Source: CBDCPI01 sp965220245
GTDB taxonomy: Bacteria; Chloroflexota; Dehalococcoidia; Lucifugimonadales; UBA3495
Direction of reading: 5' to 3'
Assembly (NCBI GenBank): GCA_965220245.1
Contig: CBDCPI010000013.1
Span: 62,001 to 126,000 of the forward strand
DNA length: 64,000 nt
Positions within the stretch are counted from its first letter, which is position 1. Each line of letters opens with the position of its first letter. The translations under genes were made by a program, and so were the position numbers. Positions 1 to 7,967 of this stretch are shown here, piece by piece. The notes beneath the pieces were generated by a model. It was not told where the DNA came from. It did not search any database and worked only from the letters and a program-made list of their open reading frames with translations.

Positions 1-905
1 TGGAGGAATTGGCGAAGGAACCGGCCGCTTTGAGACGCGCCGAAGGCGTAAGCCCGGTCAATGGCGCCCGCACAAGGATTTGATTCCCGGTCCTTGGAGT
101 TCCGCAGGAAAGCAACTAGGTCTCGGGTAGCCAAGAGCCCTAAGCCAACTACCGGCGCTCCCTTGGTGGTGTAGGTAATCTGATAGACCTTGCCCGCCTC
201 GAAGCCGCTGGAAAGGTGGATGTGCCGGCCGCTGGGCACCACCTTTCCGTTTTCCATGTTGGCAAAAGACCACCGGTCCCGGTCCACGACTTGAGGAGTA
301 GCGTAGTCGTGGTCTTGGACAGTTAGCACCGCACCGGGGTCGTGCAGGTCGCTGGTGGGGTAGGGCCGGTGCGAGCGGTCGGCTAGGAGTTGCACCGGGG
401 TGGTAGCATTGGGTTGAAAGGTGACGGTAAGTCTGCCGGAAACCGGGCCCTCCGGGGTAACGGCGCCGGGGACTTGAATTCGGAGCAGTCCGGGCGAGTC
501 GGGCACATCGTGCTGCCATCCGCACCAAGCAAGAGTGTAACCTTGGTCCATAAGAAAACCGTTGCCAGGCTCCATCGGCGCCTTTGGGTCCGGGTTGTCG
601 TCGGCGCTATTAATGTATTTGAGGACCCGGGGGCGGCCCCGGTTCAAAACGTCCAAGAGCAAGCGGCGGTTCCCCTTGGAGGCGTCCACCGGTTTGAGGA
701 GTCGAAACTCGGCCGAAAAAGCAACCTTGCCAGACCGGCTGCGCGGGACCAGGTTAAGGTCGGTAATGCTGGCATTGTCGGGGTGGTCCGGGGCGACGGC
801 GAATCGCGCGGTGCCGTCTAGCTGCTCGTAGTTGCCGGTATCCCCGAAGCCGGCCCCTGCGGCGAACGGTGTTACGGAATCAATCTCCAGCGCGGTGACC
901 GACAT
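1..905 (-). CDS. alpha/beta-hydrolase domain protein, 5' part only (runs off left edge)
   Basis: The frame is open from ATG 903-905 to the window edge, giving 301 residues of an incomplete protein. An upstream GGGAGG Shine-Dalgarno fixes the start. The last visible residues, AYAFGASQSGRFLRQF, are a nucleophile elbow of the G-x-S-x-G type (here G-A-S-Q-S-G) as found in the alpha/beta hydrolase domain family PF20091. The N-terminal 270 residues are beta-rich and precede the hydrolase core, which fits that family. The catalytic acid and histidine would lie beyond the edge. Substrate is unknown; members are usually annotated only as hydrolases. It is transcribed away from the neighbouring STAND gene's start, in the same orientation and about 100 bp downstream of that gene's stop. 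Confidence 0.75.
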   Translation of the reverse strand, partial: MSVTALEIDSVTPFAAGAGFGDTGNYEQLDGTARFAVAPDHPDNASITDLNLVPRSRSGKVAFSAEFRLLKPVDASKGNRRLLLDVLNRGRPRVLKYINSADDNPDPKAPMEPGNGFLMDQGYTLAWCGWQHDVPDSPGLLRIQVPGAVTPEGPVSGRLTVTFQPNATTPVQLLADRSHRPYPTSDLHDPGAVLTVQDHDYATPQVVDRDRWSFANMENGKVVPSGRHIHLSSGFEAGKVYQITYTTKGAPVVGLGLLATRDLVAFLRNSKDRESNPCAGAIDRAYAFGASQSGRFLRQFL

Positions 906-1001
906 GCTTCCTCCCGATTCACAAACTCCTAGATTGGTGCGAGGGGCCCGGAATTTCGATTGATACCAGCTTCCTCTGATACCAACTTCCTCGCCCTTGA
1001 C

Positions 1002-4000
1002 CTACAGACCGTCTTGGACTAACTCCGGCCCGGCGGCGTCCAGACCATCCGGCGGGTCAGACCCCATGAACCCCCGCCACCATTCTTCAAACGGGCCAAC
1101 CCCGTACTTGTCCCGCAACCGGGCCAAGTGGGACTGGACCCGGGGCAAAACGGGCAGGTTGTGGTCCATCGCCAGCCGGTAGGTCTGGGCAGTCCACTCT
1201 AAGGCCCCGGTAAGGTCGTCCCGGTTTTCGGCCACCATTCCCAACTGGCCGTAGGTGCGGGCCGTCCGTGGGAGGTCGCCGATTTCGTGGAAAATCTCCC
1301 GGGCCCGGTGGTACCACTCTTCGGCCTCTTCCCATTTTTCCTGATGGTGAAAAAGCACACCCAACTGGCGGCACTCGTCTCCGGCGCTCCTACGATCCCC
1401 CAGGGCCTCGTACTTTTCCAGCGCCAACAAGTACCAATTCTCGGCGTCATCAAAGAAGACCTCGCGGGTCTGGGCCAACAGGCCCAGGTGGTGGAACTCC
1501 ACCGCCATCTGCTCCTCATTCCCCAGCCGGTCACTGAGAGTAAGGGCTTGTGTGTACCAGTTCTCCGATTCGTCGAACTGGTAACGAGCGTGACAAACGG
1601 TGCCCAACTCGTGATAAATCAAGATCGCGGTCGATTCGTCCCGGTTCTCTTCTACTATCGCCATGGCCCGTTGGTACCAGCTTTCGGCCTCGTCGTGCTC
1701 GAAACGGTACTGGCACGCTAAGCCCAAGGCCCGGTAGTCCTTCACCATCTCCTCGGCGTTATCAGAACGCTGGTGGATGTCCAAAGCTTTGCTGAACCAC
1801 TCTTTCGCTTCGCCGTAGCGTTTTTGGTGATGCCGGACTTGGCCCAAACAATAGTAGTCGTCAGCCACCGAATCGCGGTCTTCCCCACTCTCAATGATTT
1901 TCAGGGAGTTCAGGAAATATTCTTCGGCTGCTTCAAGTTGCCACCGTTGTTGCGCCACCTCACCCAACTGGTGATAGACGGCGGCGGTACGAGGGTCTTG
2001 ATCGCCGTCGGTCAACGACGTGAGGTAAGCCAGCAACTGGTGGTTTAAGTCTTCGGCGTGCGCCAGTTCTCCAAGCTCACCGGCCTCGCTGGCTTCGGTG
2101 CCCAGTAGGTACAACCACAGTTCGATGGCGCCGCCGGTTTCGGCTTCGGCAGCCCCGCCGTTTTCCGGAGTGAGACTCTCCAACAACTGTCGGCGCAGCC
2201 GCCGCAATTCCGGGTGCCGCTTTTGCATCCGGTACACTTGCGCCAAGGGTTGCACCAGTAGCTGGGCACTGTCCCACTGTTTGGCTTCCAACGCCAAGCC
2301 CAGCGCTTGGGTTAGGTTCCCTTCCTCGGCCAGTACCGCCGTAACCCCGGAATCTTGGTTCTCGTACAGAGTTTCCATAAAGTAATCGGCGGTGTCCGCG
2401 TATACCCTCACGAACTCCATTTCCAGCAGCCGGATGGACGTGGGGGGTAGTTGGCGGTGCAAGCGCCGGCCGTAAACCCAAGGGAAGCTGGAATTAATCT
2501 GAAATACGCTGGGGTTCACCGGTTCCAGAAAACCGGCGCTCCTGGCCGAGCGCAGCAAAGTACGGCACGCCCCCCAGCCCAGTTCCTCACCCAAAACCGT
2601 CTTATATACCCGCTCTTGGGTGATGTGGGTCATGATGTCCATCATTACCCGCCGCTGGAACAAGGAGAGGAAGGGCAGGTGGACCCGGTTGCGCCGGGAC
2701 ATTCGGGAGAAAGAGTAGTCCACCAAGGCAGTAAAGTACGGAGGACGCCCCTCCTCTTCATCGCCGGCTTCCAGAGCGGCCATCGCTGAGCCGATTTCTT
2801 TTAACACCACCGAAGCCGGCATATCCTTGAATAGGGGGGCCGCAACTTTCAGCGCCAAAGGGTGCCCGTCGACCAAGTCTAGAAGAGCAATGTAGTCGTT
2901 ACCCAGCCGTAGCTCCAAGCTGACGCCCTCGGCAGCCTCAAAGACACCGGCGCTTTCCACGAACTGGTTGGCCAACTCCATGGCGTCTCGGCGAGCCAAG
3001 CCGCCCAACTCGAAGGTGGTGTGGTCTGTGGTCAACCAAGGCTCATCCCTGCGCCGGCTGACCAACAACACCCAGCTCTTACCGCTTTCGGCGACCTCAC
3101 TAACGAAGGCGTTCAGCTCGGCCAACTCGGCTTGGTCCAGAAGCCCCGCTCCCGGCCTAGGGAACCCGGCGGCGTTCTCCAAAGCGTCCCAAATTAGCAG
3201 TGACGGGTGGTCCCGAAGGTACTCTAATAGCCAGCGGCGTTGCTGCCCAGCGTTCAGGTCAGCGAAGGCGAGCCCAGCGATGCTGGTCCCAACCTCGTGG
3301 ACTATCCGCTCCAAGCCGGCTCCGACCTCAAACGAGGTGTAGAACACGCCGCCGGACCTAGCTCCAGTGCGTAATAGCCAGCGGGCGAGTCCCAACGAAA
3401 GCTCGGTTTTACCAACGCCGGTACTGCCCCAAAGCAGCACCGCTTTATCTTCGGCCAAGTGTCGTTCCAACTGCCGGAGTTCACTACGCCGCCCTACCAA
3501 CCCGTTCTCACCGCTTTGAGGAAGCTGGTCTAAAGGACTTAGGATGTCCTCTTGGGCCGGATTGGCTTCGGCTATAGCTTGTCCGGGGGTAGGCGGTTGC
3601 TCCACCTCGATGCTTACCGGGGAGTAGGCCGCCGACTGGAAGACCTTGGCCCCAATCCAGTCCCAAAACACTGCATTGCCCAAGGGAGTTGGCCGGTGGG
3701 GCTGTTCCATCAAGGCGTGCCGGGCCCCGGCTACACCGGCGGCTACATCGGTCCCTCTGGCTAACGCCTGGTAAAAGCTCCGCAGAAAAATCTCTCGAGC
3801 GGGGCCGGCCAACGGGAACGGCACCGACGTCACCAGGGGTACCCCAGCGAGGGCCAAGGAGGATGGTATCCGGCAATCTTGGACATTTACTGAGGTTGAG
3901 CCTCCGGAGTTCAACAGGGCTACCGGCACCCCGGCCCCGGCCAATAGCTCGCCAAGTTGGGTCACGAGTGCCCGCTGGTCCCCGCCACTGTCGGACTCCA

Positions 4001-4736
4001 GGGCTATACTGTCGGGGCCGGCCGGGACTATTCCGTCCAGATGCACCAAGTGATAGTGACCGGGCCGGGCCGCCAACCTTTCGGTCAGGGCCGCCACAGT
4101 TGCCGGTCTTAGAAAGTCGAGTTCCACTTGCACATTTAAGGAGTCCAGAGCCCTCAGGGTCTCTATAGCCAGGCTGCCGGAAGTACCGTTAGGCTTGCTG
4201 TCTGCCGCCGCAACGCCCGGAGAGGGGGAGACCATTAACACGTTAAGCTGTTCTCTGGGGAGTGAGTGGGAAAACTCAGCGCCAACCCCACCGGGAAACC
4301 TTCTAACGATCCCGGAGAGCCGACTGTCCAGATAACCATGGTCCGGGCCGTTTAACGACTCCCAGGGCAGGGACAGAAACCGGGGATCGGCAGATACAAT
4401 AACCAACTGGTAATCAGCCAGCCCGTCGGCTTCAGCAGCGGCAAAGAGACCTTGGGCGTCGTCGTTGCCCTTAAAAGCCACCTCGTAGAGCAACCTGCCC
4501 AGGTTTCGCAGGCTGGATTCCACCTCGGTGGCCCGGCTTTTAGCCTCTTCCAACGGTTCATAAAGGTAGTCCTTGAGGTACCAGTCCAGTTCTCGCCCAT
4601 GGTCCGGCCCATCCGACGGTTCCCAAGGGTTTTTGAACGGAACAGGAGGCGCTTGCCTCCGGTCGTCATCTCGATTCAAGCAGAGCTGTACCGCGCCCTG
4701 CGCCGAGAGGTCCACAATTTCCAAAGACCTAACCAA
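1002..4736 (-). CDS. CHAT / P-loop NTPase / TPR protein (STAND-type signalling protein)
   Basis: A 1244-residue protein with three parts. Residues about 1-370 look like a CHAT (caspase-like) domain: the YHLVHLDGI strand near 229, the VALLNSGGSTS strand near 274, and a typical CHAT ending with REIFLRSFYQALARGTD and an AR-x-A helix. Residues about 420-700 hold an NB-ARC-like ATPase with Walker A GSTGVGKT (about 434-441) and Walker B LLIWDALEN. Residues about 880-1200 are TPR repeats, several with the A-x-x-x-Y/W-x-x-A-L pattern. This is the STAND layout of effector, switch and sensor. In active CHAT proteases the two strands carry a catalytic His followed by Gly and a Cys in N-A-C-Q-S; here they read H-L-D-G-I and N-S-G-G-S, so the protease may be dead or use Ser. 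The start is TTG 4734-4736 with GGAG upstream. Role in immunity or regulation is inference. Confidence 0.8.
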   Translation of the reverse strand: MVRSLEIVDLSAQGAVQLCLNRDDDRRQAPPVPFKNPWEPSDGPDHGRELDWYLKDYLYEPLEEAKSRATEVESSLRNLGRLLYEVAFKGNDDAQGLFAAAEADGLADYQLVIVSADPRFLSLPWESLNGPDHGYLDSRLSGIVRRFPGGVGAEFSHSLPREQLNVLMVSPSPGVAAADSKPNGTSGSLAIETLRALDSLNVQVELDFLRPATVAALTERLAARPGHYHLVHLDGIVPAGPDSIALESDSGGDQRALVTQLGELLAGAGVPVALLNSGGSTSVNVQDCRIPSSLALAGVPLVTSVPFPLAGPAREIFLRSFYQALARGTDVAAGVAGARHALMEQPHRPTPLGNAVFWDWIGAKVFQSAAYSPVSIEVEQPPTPGQAIAEANPAQEDILSPLDQLPQSGENGLVGRRSELRQLERHLAEDKAVLLWGSTGVGKTELSLGLARWLLRTGARSGGVFYTSFEVGAGLERIVHEVGTSIAGLAFADLNAGQQRRWLLEYLRDHPSLLIWDALENAAGFPRPGAGLLDQAELAELNAFVSEVAESGKSWVLLVSRRRDEPWLTTDHTTFELGGLARRDAMELANQFVESAGVFEAAEGVSLELRLGNDYIALLDLVDGHPLALKVAAPLFKDMPASVVLKEIGSAMAALEAGDEEEGRPPYFTALVDYSFSRMSRRNRVHLPFLSLFQRRVMMDIMTHITQERVYKTVLGEELGWGACRTLLRSARSAGFLEPVNPSVFQINSSFPWVYGRRLHRQLPPTSIRLLEMEFVRVYADTADYFMETLYENQDSGVTAVLAEEGNLTQALGLALEAKQWDSAQLLVQPLAQVYRMQKRHPELRRLRRQLLESLTPENGGAAEAETGGAIELWLYLLGTEASEAGELGELAHAEDLNHQLLAYLTSLTDGDQDPRTAAVYHQLGEVAQQRWQLEAAEEYFLNSLKIIESGEDRDSVADDYYCLGQVRHHQKRYGEAKEWFSKALDIHQRSDNAEEMVKDYRALGLACQYRFEHDEAESWYQRAMAIVEENRDESTAILIYHELGTVCHARYQFDESENWYTQALTLSDRLGNEEQMAVEFHHLGLLAQTREVFFDDAENWYLLALEKYEALGDRRSAGDECRQLGVLFHHQEKWEEAEEWYHRAREIFHEIGDLPRTARTYGQLGMVAENRDDLTGALEWTAQTYRLAMDHNLPVLPRVQSHLARLRDKYGVGPFEEWWRGFMGSDPPDGLDAAGPELVQDGL

Positions 4737-4835
4737 CTCTCACTCCAAGCATCCGTTTATTGTTGTAGCGTTGTCGCCTCGTCATCCGTATTCCCGCCAC
4801 CAAGGAAACCCCTACCCCTCGGTGGCGGCTTCCTA

Positions 4836-4841
4836 ATTATA
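4836..4841 (-). promoter_or_regulatory. possible -10 box upstream of the STAND gene
   Basis: A perfect TATAAT on the minus strand lies about 95 nt before the TTG start of the CHAT-TPR gene, in an AT-rich stretch. No good -35 hexamer is seen at the right spacing, so this is weak. The rest of 4737-5004 shows no gene. Confidence 0.3.
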
Positions 4842-5004
4842 CTATAACGGTTTATCATATCCACGGCCCGCTACCGGGGGGCCGCCGGGGAAACCCGGTT
4901 GGTGATTACGCGGTTGATAACAAAGAAGACTCCCTTGGTATTGCAATGTTCCAGATTAGTTACTGTCCCCGGCATACGAGCGCTGAGGTAAGGGGGATGA
5001 GGTC

Positions 5005-5937
5005 TTGACCCAGAAGGTGCGCCGCTCCTGGTTGCTGGTGTCGGCTTCCAACGAGGACAGGATAGCCAGGGCCCATTTGGCCGAGGCTGACGTGGTAGTC
5101 TTGGACTTGGTGGAATTTGTAGCTGAGACGCACAAGCCGTCGGCCAGAGACCGAGTCGCCGAGGCCATCGACCAGGTCAAGGCCGGCGGCGCCGAAGTGT
5201 TTGCCCAAGTGGACCCGGAGTTGCTCTACGCCGACTTGCGCGCCAGCATTTGGCCGGGCTTATCCGGAGTGATTATTGCCAACCTGGAATCAGCCGAACA
5301 GATGGCCGAGGCCGATGAATTGCTGGACCGTCTGGAAGAGGAACGAGGAATAAGTCCCAACACCCTGGAAATAGTGGGCGCTCTGGAATCGGCCCAAGGC
5401 AACCTGCAAGGTTACGAGATTGCCGCCGCCAGCCCGCGCTGCTGGGGGTTGACGTTAGGCCGCGCCGACTTGGTGATGGACCTGCGGCCTGAGCCTTCCG
5501 GAGAGATTCACTTGATGCCCTACCTGATGCAGCGGTTGATTACCTTGGCCAACGCTGCCGGAGTGGTCCCTTTGGGCGCTTGGTTTCGTGCGCCGGACCG
5601 CGGCCTGCTGGCGACGCCGGAAAATACCTATAGAGCTGCTTTCCGGGGCCGGACCATAGGCTTCAAGGGTTGCTTTTGCATCCAAGAAGAGCAAGTCGGC
5701 CCGCTAAACCAGGGATTCACACCCACCGATTTCGAGGTTGGGGCCGCCCGAAGCCTGCTGGCAGCCTTTGACGAAGCATTGACCCAAGGCTCCGCCGCTA
5801 CTCGCTGGGATGACCGCATCATCGACAAGGGGGCGGCTGCCCAAGCCCAAAGCCTGATAGCCTTGGCCGCGGAGTGCGCCGTCCGGGACGAAGCCAAGGC
5901 TGCCGCTTTGGAGCAAAGGCCGGTGCCCGCCCCATGA
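5005..5937 (+). CDS. HpcH/HpaI aldolase / citrate lyase beta family protein, copy 1
   Basis: A 310-residue TIM-barrel protein of the CitE/HpcH family, first of three tandem paralogs on this strand. It opens with RRSWLLVSASNEDRIARAH, like the RS-x-L-x-V-P-x-x-x start of CitE, and has the ALESAQG strand that carries the metal-binding Glu. The usual metal/substrate motif DLED is altered to DLVEF near residue 32, unlike copies 2 and 3, so its chemistry may differ. The family cleaves or forms C-C bonds of acyl-CoA or 2-oxo acids (for example malyl-CoA or citramalyl-CoA). The start is TTG 5005, after GGGGGATGAGG. The stop overlaps the next gene's ATG by 2 nt (ATGA), so the two are likely translated together. 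Confidence 0.8.
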   Translation: MTQKVRRSWLLVSASNEDRIARAHLAEADVVVLDLVEFVAETHKPSARDRVAEAIDQVKAGGAEVFAQVDPELLYADLRASIWPGLSGVIIANLESAEQMAEADELLDRLEEERGISPNTLEIVGALESAQGNLQGYEIAAASPRCWGLTLGRADLVMDLRPEPSGEIHLMPYLMQRLITLANAAGVVPLGAWFRAPDRGLLATPENTYRAAFRGRTIGFKGCFCIQEEQVGPLNQGFTPTDFEVGAARSLLAAFDEALTQGSAATRWDDRIIDKGAAAQAQSLIALAAECAVRDEAKAAALEQRPVPAP

Positions 5938-6992
5938 AGCCGCCGGAGTCAATCCGGTGGCTGAAAGCCAGGGTGACCCCAAACCTGGGCTGGCATTTCC
6001 AGAACTGGTTAGCTGAAGTAGAGGACACTCGAATGCCCGCAAACAGAAAAGTCCGGCGCTCCGGCCTAACCATGCCGGTAGTCACACCCCGGTTTGTCGA
6101 TAACGCTTGGCGCCGGGGCTGCGATTTTATAAACTTGGACTTGGAGGACTCGGTCCCCCAGCGTCTAAAAGCCTACGCCAGGTGTCTGATCAAGGATGCC
6201 ATCCCCAACGTGTCCAAGGGCGGAGCCGAGGCCTTTACCCGGATAAACCATGATCTGGTGGAAGCGGACCTTGAGGCCATCGTTTGGCCGGGACTTTGCA
6301 AAGTCAATTATCCCAAGGCTGAATATGCCGAGGAGATTCAAAAACTGGACCGGATAATCACCAAGCTGGAGCGGGAGCGAGGGGTTCGTCCCGGCACCGT
6401 GGAAATCGGCGCCAACATCGAAACGGCGGTAGGCGTCGCCAACGCCAAGGAAATCGCCGGGGCCAGCCCCAGAGTCAAAGAGTTCGGCGGCGCCACGGGA
6501 TATGACATGTCCCGTGACCTGGGTGTGGAGATGTTTGTGGGGTTCGACCAGTTTGTTTACGGCAAGGGGGAAGTCGAGCTGACGGCCCGAGCGTTAGGGC
6601 TGGAGGTGCACACCGCTCCGTTCACCACCAATGTGACCGGCAGCGTCAGCGATCCGGACCGCGCCTTTGAAGAAGCTGAGGCGGCGCGAAAGTGCGGCTT
6701 TAGGATCGGTGGCGGGCTTCATCCCAACGTGGTAGACCCTCAAAACCGTGGCTTTACTCCATCCGAGCAAGAGGTATCCGATGCAAGAAAGGTGTTGGCG
6801 GAGTTCCGAAAGCTGGCAAACTCGGGCGAGACGTGGACGGTGGCCGACGGTCTGGTGATAGACCGGCACGAAGCCCGTAGGGCCAGCGAGCTTCTGGAAT
6901 GGAGTGAACTGGTCAACCAGCGGGACCAAGAGAAAGCCGCAGCCTTCGAGTTAGCCAGTGAAGCTATTAATGAAGCAACGTCTCGGTCTTAA
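5934..6992 (+). CDS. HpcH/HpaI aldolase / citrate lyase beta family protein, copy 2
   Basis: A 352-residue paralog of its neighbours. The DLEDSVPQRLKAYAR segment is the conserved metal-binding DLED region, and IGANIETAVG carries the second conserved Glu. The start at 5934 forms an ATGA overlap with the preceding stop; this adds about 33 N-terminal residues not present in the paralogs. An alternative ATG at 6033 would begin MPANRKVRRSGLTMPVV, which aligns with the start of copy 3, so the N terminus is uncertain. Likely a CoA-ester lyase or aldolase. Substrate cannot be read from sequence. Confidence 0.8.
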   Translation: MKPPESIRWLKARVTPNLGWHFQNWLAEVEDTRMPANRKVRRSGLTMPVVTPRFVDNAWRRGCDFINLDLEDSVPQRLKAYARCLIKDAIPNVSKGGAEAFTRINHDLVEADLEAIVWPGLCKVNYPKAEYAEEIQKLDRIITKLERERGVRPGTVEIGANIETAVGVANAKEIAGASPRVKEFGGATGYDMSRDLGVEMFVGFDQFVYGKGEVELTARALGLEVHTAPFTTNVTGSVSDPDRAFEEAEAARKCGFRIGGGLHPNVVDPQNRGFTPSEQEVSDARKVLAEFRKLANSGETWTVADGLVIDRHEARRASELLEWSELVNQRDQEKAAAFELASEAINEATSRS

Positions 6993-7033
6993 AGTAGCCG
7001 AAGCCGAAAGCCCAATCGCTTAAAGGGAGATAG

Positions 7034-7963
7034 ATGTCCATACTGGTCCGGCGCTCCAACTTAATGGTACCCATCACCAACCAGACCTGTGTGGCAGACG
7101 CTTGGCGGCGCGGCGCTGACGCGGTCACATTGGACTTGGAAGATGGCGTAAAGGCCAATCTAAAGGAAGAGGCCAGAGCTAGAGTTAGGGATGCTATCAA
7201 GGTAGTGTCCCAAGGCGGGGCGGAGGTGTTCGTAAGAGTAAACAAACCCTTCGTTCAGGCCGATCTGGAAGCTTCGGTCTGGCCGGGACTCGCCGGAGTA
7301 GTGCTACCGAGAGTGGAGTCTCCAGCAGAGGTGGAGGAAGCCGCTGGACTCTTGACCTCATTGGAAAGCCAACGGGGTATCGAGCGGGGCTCCTTGCAAC
7401 TGGTCCTGCTTTTGGAGTCGGCACGGGCGGTATGGGATGTTCGGGCCATTATCCAAGCCAGTCCTCGTGTGGCCCAAGCCGGACTCGATGAGAGTGACTT
7501 GGCCGCTGACTTGGGCATTGTCCCAATCCCGGACCACGACCCCTTCGTCTTCGCCCGGGGACGATTAGTGGTGGAAGCGACTGCCGCTGGCGTGCAGCCG
7601 GTTGGGGTGACTTATCCGATGGGAACTCACCCGGCCTTTCCTTCCCCGGAAGATATGCTGAGGATTGCTACCGACTCCAAGAATCTGGGCTTCAAAGGAA
7701 TAATTTGCCCTCACCCCAGTTGGGTAACACCGGCTAATACCGCTTTCACCCCCACCGAGTCTCAAGTGGACTATTACACCCAGGTGCGGCACGTTTTCGC
7801 CCAAGCCCTTGCTGCGGGCACGGCTGCCGTGCCCTTCCATGGCCGCATGATCGACGTTCCGGTGGATGAGTGGGCCAAGGACGTACTGGCGATGGCGGCC
7901 GCCTGCTCGGCCCGGGATACGCAGAAGCAAGCCGCTGCTGAAAAAGCCCGCGCGTCCGGCTAA
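7034..7963 (+). CDS. HpcH/HpaI aldolase / citrate lyase beta family protein, copy 3
   Basis: A 309-residue third paralog, starting at ATG 7034 after a GGGAG site. It has the intact DLEDGVKANLKEEAR motif and the LLESARAV strand with the metal-binding Glu. The three copies are clearly diverged, so they are old duplicates rather than recent copies. The gene ends only 4 bp from the convergent stop of the acyl-CoA synthetase on the other strand. Together the three lyases and the CoA ligase suggest breakdown of a CoA-activated branched or dicarboxylic acid; this is inference. Confidence 0.82.
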   Translation: MSILVRRSNLMVPITNQTCVADAWRRGADAVTLDLEDGVKANLKEEARARVRDAIKVVSQGGAEVFVRVNKPFVQADLEASVWPGLAGVVLPRVESPAEVEEAAGLLTSLESQRGIERGSLQLVLLLESARAVWDVRAIIQASPRVAQAGLDESDLAADLGIVPIPDHDPFVFARGRLVVEATAAGVQPVGVTYPMGTHPAFPSPEDMLRIATDSKNLGFKGIICPHPSWVTPANTAFTPTESQVDYYTQVRHVFAQALAAGTAAVPFHGRMIDVPVDEWAKDVLAMAAACSARDTQKQAAAEKARASG

Positions 7964-7967
7964 AAAC

